From: Ephemerocybe angulata
Taxonomy: Eukaryota > Basidiomycota > Agaricomycetes > Agaricales > Psathyrellaceae
NCBI GenBank assembly: GCA_013368325.1
Contig: JAACJK010000168.1
Coordinates: 62,001 to 126,000, forward strand
Direction of reading: 5' to 3'
DNA: 64,000 nt
The position numbers and the translations under genes were made by a program. Each line of letters starts with the position of its first letter. Positions within the stretch are counted from its first letter, which is position 1. A model generated the notes under the pieces. That model made no database searches. It was not told where the DNA came from and saw only the letters and a list, made by a program, of their open reading frames with translations. This document shows, in pieces, positions 53,226 to 64,000 of the stretch.

Positions 53226-54332
53226 TCACACTGATTCCGATGAATTATTGGTCTCTCGCGGTTCCGGTACCCCGGCAGCTTCCTTCCCTATCAACGTCCT
53301 AAAGTTATCCACAACCATGTATACTGACTGGATAAAAATGTATGATGCGCTGAGCGTCGCGATGTTGACAGTGAAGATTGCCAGAAGGGCGTTGATGTAT
53401 TCCGTTAACGGAAAAGGGTGGATGAGGATTGTGATTAGCCCGACGGTAATAACATAGAGCATCCTGTTGGAATAAAAGGATTAGTGCTAAGTATGGGAGA
53501 TAGCTCATCGCGAGCAAATGGTTCTCTATCAGACTCACCACATGCACCTGCGCTTCATAGCGTCCATGCTTCGTAGTCGGGGAATGCTATTGAAACTCGA
53601 GGTAAAGAAACGGAACGAGCGCTTCCACACATGCCAACGAGAATATACCCAGGCATATAGAAGGCATATTGCAGCCACCAATGAGAATAAGCCAACGACG
53701 CCCAACGCTGTTATTACAAGCGCGACCATAAGTGGATCCCGCTTGCCATCTTCCTCGGGATGATTTGCTTCAAAAGCAAAGTCAGTGAGGCCACGGGTAT
53801 GATATGAAGTCTACTCTAAGAAGCTCACCTCGCCCAATGGCCACCATTAATATCATGACGTAGACAGTATTGTCGGCACCCCAATCCACAGCTGACAGAA
53901 GTGGTCTTTTAATGTCCCATTCAAACAGCCATGGTGCGCTCGAGCTCTCTTCTTCCGAAATGCAGCACCAGTACGCACTGTGTAGATTTGGTGTAGATGC
54001 CTGATCAGCTTTCGGAGGCGGTAAAGGTTGTGCTGCACGTACATAAGCGCCCAGACCATTCCAAGTGCCATATCGGCTCCATTAGCTGCTGGGCTTCCGT
54101 TATACGCGAGGATGGCTTTGGCAGTCCCGAACCCGATGATGACGAGACTGTTCAAGGCTCTCCAGACCGTAATCTTGAATTCTTTTCGTTTGCATTGGCA
54201 AGTAAAGCTCGGTTTGGCGTCATTAGTCTCAGCCGTCTGCCCAACATCCTCCATAGCATATGATGCTCGGCCGTCATCAGGTAGAGCAAGATCGACTGAG
54301 GGCGGAGGCCGAGTCGACGAAGGAGTGTTCAT
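53226..54332 (-). CDS. Six-helix membrane protein, 4 exons, family unknown
   Basis: Exons on minus: 54332-54043, 53977-53829, 53767-53539 and 53463-53226; 301 residues; introns of 65, 61 and 75 bp, all GT-AG and in phase. ATG at 54332 chosen because no earlier ATG is in frame. The N-terminal 50 residues are soluble and polar with a CQCKRK patch. Hydrophobic segments follow: ALNSLVIIGFGTAKAILAY, GADMALGMVWALIAYWCCI, NTVYVMILMVAIG, VALVITALGVVGLFSLVAAI, MLYVITVGLITILIHPF and ALLAIFTVNIATLSASYIFI. The C-terminus is polar. I do not recognise the family; the layout resembles fungal integral membrane proteins of unknown function. The model is supported by the phase match at each junction. Confidence 0.68.
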
Positions 54333-54673
54333 ACTAGCGTAGAGCAAAGAAGAGGGATGTAAATGAAGGTTAGTACGAGTATTGGATCCTTTGGAGAGAT
54401 ATACCTGGACTCCGCAGCGCCCTTGTCAACGCCTCAGCCGATGCTAGACCCGAACGAAACCTCAGCGGAGTGGGGCTATGCGGGCGCCTATTTAGTATGC
54501 ATAGCCCCAATGTGAACACTGTGGGGGATTTAATTTCAGTCGAGGCTCATATCAAACGGTCACTCATATCACATCGGGCAATACAGAGGAGTAGGCTGTG
54601 TTATAGGGAGCGCTATGTCACAATGCTGGTGTCGCCTTGACGTGATGGGGGAAATTACTGAATGTATTCTCTA

Positions 54674-55545
54674 AGGACCCCCGGCAACCCACCCAAATGC
54701 CTCTTCCAAAATCGCCACTTTTTGGCGATTTTTATCCGGACTTTTTGGGTCACTTTTGGCCAAAATCTATCCGGACTTTTACAGAGGCATTTGGAAAGGC
54801 AAATTTTTATCCGGACAGGGATATGGCCTGCGAAATAGGCCAAATTTTTCTTCCGCTCCGCGGAAATGCGTTTTTTACGACCTACGAGTGTATAATGTAT
54901 CCAGATATCACCTCAGAGCAGTCCCAACAAACACCAGAAAGTAAGGTAATCATCGTTGTGGTCTAGAGTCTCGGCCGACGGCAGCCCCTGTATCTGCCTG
55001 TCCCTTCCTCCGTTTCTTTTTCCCTGAGAGTGCAACAACGAACAGGCCTTATTTGCATTGATTAGGGTAAATATCTTAAAATCCTCCTGTTATGCGGGCG
55101 TGTGCTGGTGTCTGGAGCAAAAACACTGTCAAAACATGACGGGTCGTCGTTTGCGCCCGCCCTACCCACTTCGGTGTTACTGGTTGGTTAAAGGCGTCCC
55201 AAAGATCACTGTTTTACTTTTCTATCCTAAAAATGGACGTATATAGGCAGATATAGGCCAAGTGTACGACACTTTTTGAACCATTCTGACCGTCAGCGAG
55301 CGCTTAAGAGGCTGGGCGCTCGCGCCCCCCATATTGGGTAAGGTCGCTCCCAGGGACTGGTCAATTTCTATCCGGATGGGGCAGAGGCAAGCTCATCCAG
55401 ACCAAATTTTTATCCGGATCTACGCGCATGGCGTTCGTCCAAAATTTCGAGATTTTTATCCGGACAGGTATATGGCAGATCGCCATTTTAAGGCGATTTT
55501 TATCCGGACGATACAGAGGCATTTGGGTGGGTTGCCGGGGGTCCT
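54674..55545. mobile_element. Non-autonomous DNA transposon, 872 bp
   Basis: Ends are inverted repeats of about 30 bp starting AGGACCCCCGGCAACCCACC, with an 8-bp target duplication ATTCTCTA (54666-54673 and 55546-55553; 9 bp if the outer A/T is not counted as element). Near both ends a hairpin ATCGCCA...TGGCGAT is followed by TTTTTATCCGGAC; this motif or close variants occur seven times, all on the plus strand. No coding sequence. An 8-bp duplication suggests hAT, a 9-bp one Mutator-like; the family is undecided. Confidence 0.88.
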
Positions 55546-55769
55546 ATTCTCTAGCCAAAGTACTGTCGGAGCGGCGATTGATGAAGGAAAACTCGTTCGT
55601 ACCCGGCCCTATTCAAGTTCAATACAACTTAAAGCCTTAACTATCTGCAGATGTAATGGTCGTCAAGGCGCTATGGTACGCAATAGGCTGAAGTTGAACG
55701 AAATGACGAGCCATATGACTGAGAGTAGAAGCGCCCATGAAGACCCGAAAAGTGAGGAATGCACATATT

Positions 55770-58700
55770 TCAATATCCGAAATGGACGTAGGGGACCCAG
55801 GTAAGGAGCGAACTCTCAGAATTATCGAGGCGATGTCGCAGCTGTTGGACTGCATGGTGCAGAGCATACGCAGAGAGCGTCCCATCAAAACCACCGTCAC
55901 TATCACCCTCCCTGTGACTCCAGAGATACTTGTAGAAGCTATTCGCGACCTCCTGGGCGGGCTGATCTCCAATCGACCACATCGTTGCCACTACTCGGCG
56001 GTACCCCGCAGCGAGCATCCCAGCCGCGAGATGCACAGCTTCGTCAGAGAGCTTCTCCTCGCCGGTACTCGTCTGACATGCCGAGAGGAAAGCGAGATCG
56101 GCGTTCTTAAGATTCGATTGGAGGATGGTAGCAAGGTTGAGTGAACCCTTATGGAGGAGGAATCGGCTCTGAAGTGGATCTGCAGCGTCCTGGGACGCGT
56201 GGCATGCGAGGTGAACACTACTAAAGTTCTCCATGTGCTTGAGGCAGTCGCCAGCAGTAACATCACTCCCTTCAAGCTTAAGTACCCTCGCACCGTTCTC
56301 TACGGCCAAGGATTGGATCGATTGCGCCTCTTGGGTTGTTCCAGGTATCGAGGTAGCGCCCGGGGCGTTTGGCTGACTCGTGAGGAATAGGCCCGATACC
56401 GACTTATCGATCGCACGATGATTCCTGACGCGATTGCTGATAGCCGTGACGGTTGGGGTATACGAAGAGACGGCGTAGTCGAGGATACTCTCCGATTTGG
56501 ACCCTGTGTATATTCCCGCTGCGTGAAGGGGAAGGAACGACATGGCCCCGGTCGGGCACCACCAAATCCTCGGGAGTACTTCTGTTGAGGTCGGATCTCG
56601 CTGGGGGATTTATCAGTATGCGAGAACTGTTTCGAGACATAGATACGCACCGAGAAGCCGAGAGCGTCCAATATTGGCTTTACAACATCGTTCCACAGAC
56701 CGCAGAGGACGCCGTGGACGATATCTCCATCCCGCCTCGCTCGATTGACAGGCCTGATAGGTCGCGCTGCGGCTTCACCACCAAGAACCATACTCGCGTC
56801 TTCCTCTCGAGCGCGGAAGCGGCCAGAACGAAGGAGTATCTTCAAATCAGCCCTGTACTTCTTCGCTTTGTCGAGGGAGAAGTTGGGAAGGGGAATATGA
56901 AGGGGTTCGTCGACACCAGCGAGTAGAGAAATCACGTCACACCGGCGCTCATCGACATTAATGACGACGATAGGCCCAGAGGCGGGAAGGTGGCGAAGTA
57001 GAGCAGAGCTCGGCAAAGGTTGGAGGAAGTTCTCGAAGCCGGGGATCGCTCTCGCCGTTTTGAGGAGCTCGTCCCACTGCTGAGCAAGCTTCAAGTGACT
57101 GTGGGACTCATCTTCCAATGCGATCTTCTCCGACAACGACATCGTGGTATGGGTGGTCTCGCGGGACGACGCAGCGTTTTCAAGTCGCTTCGAGATGTCT
57201 GCGATACGGTCCGCAAGGTTGCTGTCTATGCTGCGTATCTCGTCCAGCGGTGTACGGAGATTGTTGAGCTGGCCCCAGACGAGGCAGCGACCTTGTTCGA
57301 GGAACTCCAACGCTTTGTCAGGTCTATCGAGCGAGCATGCAGCAGCAGCCGCACTGAGAGCCAGGCCCGGAACGCTTTGAAGCCAGATATAACGACCGTG
57401 CACTGTCTGTTCGAGGCCCGCAAGCAAGGAGACGTAACCCAAAGTCGTATCGAAAGCGGGGAGGACTTGAGGCGATTTGGGAAAATGAGTGTTGAGCAGC
57501 GTGGCCCAGTTCTGGGCTGCCTCCAGCTTGATAAGGGAGGAGCCGACGGTACACGTCGCTGCTGACTTGTAATTCGATATGCATTTCTCCATGTCGCCGA
57601 GATTGTGGCTGTGATCGAAGCGGACGCGCCAGGAGTTTGCGACATTGGTGAGGAGGGAAGGTAGGTTCTCGTGACCTTCAGGAGTAAGCTCCACCGCTTT
57701 CTGGTGCGCCTTCTCAGCTTTAACGACGTCTGAGACATTGCCGGTCCGTCCAAAGCGACGCATGAGCGATACCGCGAGGTTGTTCAACATGGTCGCATGG
57801 AGCATATTCTCGGGGGTCAGAGCTATAGCTCTCGTCTGGGCCGAGACGGCTTCCTCAATATCGGCGAGCTCTCCAGCCAGCTCGAAGCGACGCATGAGCG
57901 ACACACCGAGGTTGATGAGTCGGTCAGGCAAGTCGGGATGATTTGCTGGAGTGAGCTGTACTGATTTCTGGAGTGCCGAGATGGACACAGCAAGTACCGT
58001 AGGCTCCCGAGTTCGATCAAAGCGACTGCTGCAGGAATTTCCAAGGGCGGTTAATATCGAGGGCATATCGTGATGATCCTCTCGAAGAAGGTCGACCGCC
58101 TTCATATGTGCCGAAATGGCCTCAGATATGTCTGAGAGATTAGCAGACTGTTCGAAGCGAAGTCGGAACGCGTTCCCGAGGTTCATCAAGAGTGTGGGCA
58201 TGTTCTCATGGCCCTCGGGCGTGAGCTCGACCGCTTTCTGACGCGCCAAGATACACTTGGCGACGTCAGCAGGATCCCCAGTCCTCTCAAAGCGAGTTGA
58301 AAACGCGCCGCCGAGGTTGGCAAGGAATAGAGGGAGATTTGGATGATTAGCCGGGGTGAGACCCACCACTTGCTGTATTACTGGGATCGCCTTGGATATG
58401 TCGGAAAGATCTCCAGTACGCTCATGACGAATCAGGAACGCGAGTGCCAGATTGTTTAGTCGGTCAGGAAGGCCGATATCACCCTCGTGAGTGAGAGTTA
58501 CCGCTTTCTGCTGGTTCGAGATCGCCTGAGCAATGTCCGAGAGACTGCCAGTCCATTGGAAGCGACTAGTGAACGAGTTCCCGAGGTCGCTGAGTCGGCC
58601 GGGCAGGAGAGGATCACCCGCAGGAGTGAGCGCCACTGCTCTCTGCTGCACTGAAATGGCTTCAGCGACGTCTGCAAAGTTTCCAGTGCGTTTGAAGCGA

Positions 58701-59984
58701 TGCCTGAGCATAATTCCACGAGCGGTTAGCTCGGTAGCAAGGTCTGGGTAAGAACAGAACATTTGTCAGCGACGGCGTCCTTCTAGAAGCCGCATCACTA
58801 ACCGCTCGCTTCTTGAATGCTGTCGAAAGGTACTTCGACAATCTCGCACGATACCGTCATATGAATCTGGGCATCACACATCTGCAAGTCCTTCTTAAAA
58901 CCTATGACATATATCGTTCAGAGAGGTCCTCATTCCAACATGATGATAACTACTCACTTCTTTTGGAGTCCGCCTCAAAAGCTCGCATCTCCACCGAGTC
59001 CAGATGCACGAACCCAACATCGTCACCCTCCTCAGACTTGACGATACAGACGAGCCCATCCCCTTCAGCAGGCCTTCACTCCATATGTTAGTTGCTACTC
59101 GGAGACGAGACTGTGGAGATCACTCACAGCTCGATAGAGCCCACCCTCTCCCAGCGTCTCGCCGAAACGCGAGTCAGGGATAAACATTTCCCATTCGGAG
59201 AAGCTGGAGTACCAGATACCCATAGTTCCGTCACTTTGAGCGGCTTTCCAGACTCGTTCATCGTGTCGATTCGTTCAAGAACAATATCTGTCCAGATCCA
59301 CTCAGTCGAAAGGGTTATCCATAGCCGCCGAGCGAAACTACATACCCTTCAGAAGAAAGCGGCTCTTCAACAGTTTCTCAACTATTTTGAACGACATGGT
59401 TAGATGCACATGGGCGTCGTACATCTCGACTTGCTTGCTGATTTCTATACGGTACGTGAGTCGAAGTGGTTCCTCATTTCATACTGACTAGATCTCCTTA
59501 CTCTCTTCGAACTCCGTTTTGGAGGCTCGGATATCCAGCTTGTCTAGATGCACAAACCCAATATCGTCACCGCCCTCACTCTTGAGGATAAAAACGAGCC
59601 CATCCCCTTCGGCCGAACTTACTCGGTACATTAGTCACCACTCGGAGGTGAGACTAATAGACGATTGATTACTCACAGCTCGATGGAGCCCGACATTGCC
59701 CAACGTCTCGGCGAAATGCGAGTCAGGGATAAGGAGTTACGCGAAGCTGGAATACCAGCTGCCCATAACTCTGTCACATTGAGCGACTTCCAATACTCGA
59801 TTAACGTGTCCGTACGTTCAAGAACAATATCTGACCAGATTCGATCAGCCGAAATGGTGACATTAACATCGAACAAAGGTGCGTACCCTTCAGAAGAAAG
59901 CGACTCTTGACGGCCGAGGAGCTGTAGCTAGGGTCAGTACTGATGCTTCAAGTCGCGTACGAGGACCCACTTCGGTGGAGCCAT
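55770..59984 (-). CDS. TPR-CHAT protein with duplicated N-terminal domain, 9 exons
   Basis: Exons on minus: 59984-59961, 59921-59677, 59617-59502, 59444-59346, 59287-59128, 59073-58958, 58901-58803, 58743-56651 and 56600-55770; about 1260 residues, all junctions in phase. Residues about 25-160 and 161-285 are two copies of one domain (SLSLTRISPRRW, GSIELSAEGDGLVFI, GDDIGFVHLD; second copy SLTRVSARRWERVGSIEL, GDDVGFVHLD), perhaps C2-like. Residues about 288-780 hold eight or more 46-residue TPR units (LPDRLINLGVSLMRRFE type). The C-terminus is a CHAT domain, a caspase-like protease fold, with VHLACHAS and FLSACQTSTG carrying the His and Cys of the dyad. In other organisms such proteins act in regulated proteolysis or cell death; the role here is inference. 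Confidence 0.83.
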
Positions 59985-62466
59985 GATCTTTACAAGAGCG
60001 ATTCAAAAATAGCGTAGGTGTAAGATTCAATGAGGTATGTATGGGGTTTTGGGGGATCTCCAATGAGTCGGCGCAGTATATATGTCCCAGTCCAGATGAC
60101 GGCCCTTACGGCGACTGGAACACCACCCATGGCAACGCCGCCTCCCAGACGTCCACCGCTAACCCCAGAACATTCCTGGTGTCCAAGATGTATTGCGCTG
60201 TTCACAGCTTCACCGATTGGGCAAGTCTATCGGCTCATCCCCATCAGAAATAGTGAGGGTTACGACGTACTCGTATAGTCAGGGTGGGTGTTCAAAGATT
60301 GATTGACTCGACTGATACCCCCGTCTCCAATATATGGGCGGAGCCTTCGATCCAGATGTAGTGTCTTCAAGCTTCGATGCAGTGCTCCGGGATCCCTAGC
60401 TGCCCATGAGCCCCGGCGGTGATACCGCCTCTATGAAGAACCGGGGGCTTAGTGCGGTGTTAGACCTTGTCACAGCAGTCGGCATCGTAGTATCAATGGG
60501 CGCCTAATATATGAATACTCCGCACACGAGACCTCAGTTTCGAATGGAAGTGTCTATTCATGTTGACAGCCACAGCAGTGTGCCGTGACAAGTCCGGTGC
60601 GTTGAACAGATCGAGCGACTGTTGCTCCAGGGTATATGATAACACTGTCGTCCTACTTTGTTCTCTTTGTATGGGATTAAACCTATGATAAGTGACCTAA
60701 ACATGTTTGAGGAACACAGACGTGAAGGGCATGCGACATGAGTCGGAGGGATGTGCCGGGAAAAGGGGGTATGTCCAGGGTACGAGCGAATGCGGAGATA
60801 GGAAAAGAGAAAGAGAGATGTTACGAACGAGTGTCAAAGTGGAAGACCATATGTCAAGGTCGACCTCTCACACTCTCGATGATTCAGACAACAAGAGTAC
60901 GCGTCGAGCGCACGCTGAAGCATTCGACATAATCGAAGATAGGCCACGTTCATGAGGGCGGAGCGACCACCATGAGCGATCGGACGATCGGATGAGTGCC
61001 CTCCCTCAGACAGCCACGGAGTCACGGTAGCGGCGAACGGAATCAAAGGATCAGGGTAGTATCGACCAGCTCATCCCAAGTGAACGAGGAAGAGCACGCA
61101 GCGATATCCTTTGCCGAGTTTCACAGTCCACTATCTCAGGGTAACTTTGAGAGCGACACGACGATCATGCTGAGTGACCAGTGAGCAGGATCGGACCCAC
61201 GTCCACGAGCCCATCCATCCATCCACCGTTGGTCCAATCCATCGCCCCACCTCCACCAACCCACAGCCGCACACGTACCTCCCACGCCCATACACGCCCG
61301 CCCCTCCATCCACCCAGTTGAAACTTGAAATCCACCCGCGCCTCCGAGGCGAGCCAGCATACCGCCCTCCACGCAATCACACCTCGCATCCAAGTAGGGA
61401 GGAGACTCGAACCCCCGCCTCTATTGCTTCAGTCAGTAGCATAACGAGCGGACGCTCGCGTCTACGCTCCAACTCGATATTGTAGAGAGGGAGGACCTAG
61501 GATGGGTAGATGAGCAATGGCAGCGTGCGACATCGCCGATCCTGCGGGAGAAGGGAGAGCTCCAAAAAGGGGAAAGATGACGGGAGGCACCACCGAACGA
61601 TTGAACGAACGAAGGCAAACACCCAACCAACGAACGACCCTAGAGGAACACGGAACATATGTATGCGACTCTCAAGCGAGGACGCCGACAGACTGAACGG
61701 AATGCCGAGAGGAGAGGAGAGGAGAGTACACATCCATACGACCGGCCGGCCCCTCACGATCGACGATACACACGGGACACCGACCACATCCACCACAGAG
61801 CCCAGGACAGCGCCTGACCCAGCACCCAGCGCCTCCCGCCTACGCACCCAGGAAACGCCCGCCCGCCCGCAGGCGCTCTTCCACCCATCTCACAGTCCAA
61901 TCGAACAACCCACCGCACGCACGCACGCACGCACCACCGGACGAACTTCGAACGCACGAGACGGTGCACCTGCCTCACACGCTGCGCACCCACCGGAGTC
62001 CATTTCGAACCCTTCTCCCAGCACGCCACACCGCATTCGCACACAAGTTTGTGCGCAGGGTCTGACGAATGGACGAATGAACGGACGAAAGAGCCAAACG
62101 AACCATACAAGCAAAGGTGCAGCGAGCCATACGCGAGTGCTGGCGCACGCGTCAACGAAAGGACGCACATATCCGAGGGTAGAGCCAAAAGTCCATTTCA
62201 GACCCGAACCCTCTAAAGAGAGAGTCGTATGAGAGCGCGAGAGGGTCACCTCCGAACGAGTCTTCCAGTTCACACCCGAGAGTGTCAGAGACCCAAAGAC
62301 GGTACGTAGCACGCAGGAACCACCACGGCACGCATCGCGAGGGCGGTTCCACACCGCCCGTACGCCCGTACCTATACCCCAAAACGCAACCCCACCAAAC
62401 GAGCGAGAACAGCAGCGTTGAAACAAGAACACAAGCACTCCCACGACGTCGCTGCTACTCGGCGAC
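59985..62466. other. Unassigned stretch with simple repeats
   Basis: No gene recognised. It holds CCATCCATCC repeats near 61200-61220 and an ACGC repeat at 61917-61936. A hairpin-like GAGCCCCGG...CCGGGGGCTT lies at 60404-60452. A long plus-strand frame (61510-62232) is low complexity, rich in R, T, P and H, with no domain; it is probably chance in GC-rich DNA. Confidence 0.4.
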
Positions 62467-63290
62467 TCATATGAGCAAGGAGACGGGGTTTGGGGTCCGG
62501 GATGCGAGCGAGATGGGGCGAACAGTAATCCTTCCTAGGGAGAGCCTGCGCGCCTGGATCACGGAAGACCTGAGCGCACGCGTACCGAAGAGGAGGGAGC
62601 ACGTCGCCCGACTTCCCTGCCTGAGGCCCTTTGGATGTGGGTAGGGCGGAGATGGACGATGCGGAGGGACGGCGGACGGGTACACGAGGCCCGCGGAGGG
62701 GGAGAGAGCGCGGGTGGCATCGGGGTCCGGCGTGGTCTCGATGACGTGCTGATATCGCGACGGTCGTCTTGCAGTTCATCTTGACGCTGAGGATGGAGGA
62801 GGGGAAGATGAGTTCACTGATCATGTTTCGTCACTGCGCGGGGTGAGCGGGGTCCATGTGGTGAACGAAGGACGCACCTTGGTGTGGACGATCTAGAGCC
62901 GGACCTTTGCACGGGCTCGACGAGCGCAATCATCGACGTGCGTAGCTGAATCTCCGCGGTACCTCCCGCCCAGTTACCTTCCCGCCGTCAGCCAATGGAT
63001 CGCGAGCTCCTCGTCACGATCGTGCCCCCTTCCCTCCAGCCAGGGCGCCAGTTGCCCGACATGCGTGCGGTCAGGCCCGACGGAGGCTACGTACCATTCC
63101 TTCATGACTACTGGTTCTCGGTGAGGGTGTTAGGTGAAATGTGATCGTTGATGTTATCCAGAAGGTCCAATTCTTGAGCGCCGGCGGTCTAGGAGGTGGA
63201 GGGAGGAGGCAAGGAGGTTTCGAACTTGAGTTCGTTGGCGTACGCACGATATTGATCCCATTAACATAATCTAATCTAATCTCTCCCGCT
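62467..63290 (-). pseudogene. ATG18/PROPPIN fragment (copy C), with leader
   Basis: On the minus strand, a leader with GAGATTAGATTAGAT (63285-63271) and CCTTGCCTCCTCCCTC matches copy D. At 62960-62877 AEIQLRTSMIALVEP ends at a GTGCGTCC donor as in copy B. From 62824, MISELIFPSSILSVKMN is the hallmark ATG18 segment (usually MICELLFPTSILAVKLN), followed by HVIETTPDPDATRALSPSAG, YPSAVP and, after frame changes, SGDVL and SSVIQARR. The copy ends at a TGA near 62467, before the FRRG motif. Missing YIYD segment and mixed frames make it a pseudogene. Confidence 0.8.
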
Positions 63291-64000
63291 TCCATGGGCT
63301 GATCGAATGGACTCTCTTTCCCGCTCACTACCTGAGGGGTATGAGCGAGGTATGGCTAGACCAACGACAACCCACTTCAAACTTGATTTTCTTTTTCTAA
63401 CGCCCAATTCAAATTCATTGAACCTCAGTAGTTATACGAAGCGTACAGTTGTTGTCGTCGCTATTCTTGAAAACACTGAGCGAGCAATCTACATGGTTCC
63501 TCATGTCCTCCGAACAACCCAGCGACACAGTACATTATACTAATGGCACTCTCATGAGTGCCAGCCCGACTCCTAGGGTGACATATACTCCGATCAGACT
63601 TTTCTAGGTTCCATGCGATTAAAGGAAATTGACTCTAGAGTTGGTCCAAAATATGTGTGTACACTATAGGTAAACGCCATATCAAAGCTAGCTATCTTCC
63701 ACCCGGACCCTAAATTTCTTTGATACTGAGAGCAAAGCCTAACAGGGATCCCAAGATACCAAGAACGCGACGCACCGGTGGTGATCAAAACAGCGTTGCG
63801 CATAAGATCAAATGCTTTGTGAGAATAGGAAGAAATTCTGGGGCCTGCATCCCCCTCGCTTGAATACGCCTCTCGATTCCTCAATATCCTTTAAGATTAT
63901 GAACTGAAGGAGACCACTAAATAGTCGTAAAGGCCTAACAAACCGATGTCATCGTAGTAGCGGGACACCATCGATCGCGTTCAACGCGCCTTACAGACGA
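63291..64000. other. Unassigned right edge
   Basis: No recognisable gene. A minus-strand frame of 96 codons (63594-63884) may be part of a gene continuing outside the window, but it has no motif I know. Confidence 0.3.

Noticed and set aside
61510..62232. 240-codon open frame on the plus strand
   Set aside because: Low complexity, rich in R, T, H and P, no domain, GC-rich simple-repeat surroundings; overlapping frames are open on the other strand too.

Overview
ORGANISM. The window reads as nuclear DNA of a mushroom-forming basidiomycete (Agaricomycetes). Genes are cut by many introns of about 40-90 bp. It carries a DUF6533-type seven-helix gene, a TPR-CHAT gene and a Helitron of the DUF6570 plus Helitron_like_N type, all typical of Agaricomycetes. 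LTR retrotransposons with chromodomain integrases dominate the left 60 percent. No intact tRNA, rRNA, operon or bacterial feature was found. LAYOUT, 1-3.3 kb: unassigned GC-rich DNA, an ATG18 (PROPPIN) pseudogene fragment, then a small chromodomain gene hit at its start codon by a solo LTR. 3.3-38.35 kb: one Helitron gene spread over 35 kb by insertions. A Copia element (3662-15967) lies inside an intron of the Helitron gene and itself contains a complete Gypsy (5230-11905). A second Gypsy of the same family, in reverse (16196-31679), lies in the next exon; it contains two hAT-like MITEs and another complete Gypsy family (20125-27953). All these insertions keep target-site duplications, so the order of events can be read. 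The Helitron protein has a retropepsin-like N-terminus, DUF6570, an HUH Rep domain and a Pif1-type helicase. The helicase part is truncated and copied as a 0.76-kb inverted repeat, one arm of which carries an AT-rich, mitochondrial-looking 275-bp insert. 38.35-44.5 kb: mostly unassigned, with an integrase-core gene fragment between two inverted tRNA-like repeats. 44.5-60 kb: the gene-bearing part, with two small putative secreted proteins, a 15-exon DUF6533 gene, a secreted DJ-1/PfpI-like protein, a six-helix membrane protein, an 872-bp DNA transposon and a 9-exon TPR-CHAT gene. 60-64 kb: unassigned apart from another ATG18 fragment. COMMON THEMES. (1) At least four dispersed, decayed fragments of ATG18 (near 1.7, 47.3, 50.9 and 62.7 kb) cover only the N-terminal half of the gene and keep intron positions, so they are DNA-level duplicates. 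(2) Inactivating changes in the mobile elements are nearly all C-to-T, often at CpG, which suggests RIP-like mutation or methyl-cytosine decay. (3) LTR pairs differ by 0 to 3 positions, so the nest was built recently. Exon models were derived by eye from splice signals and reading frame; family names rest on motif recognition, not on searches.
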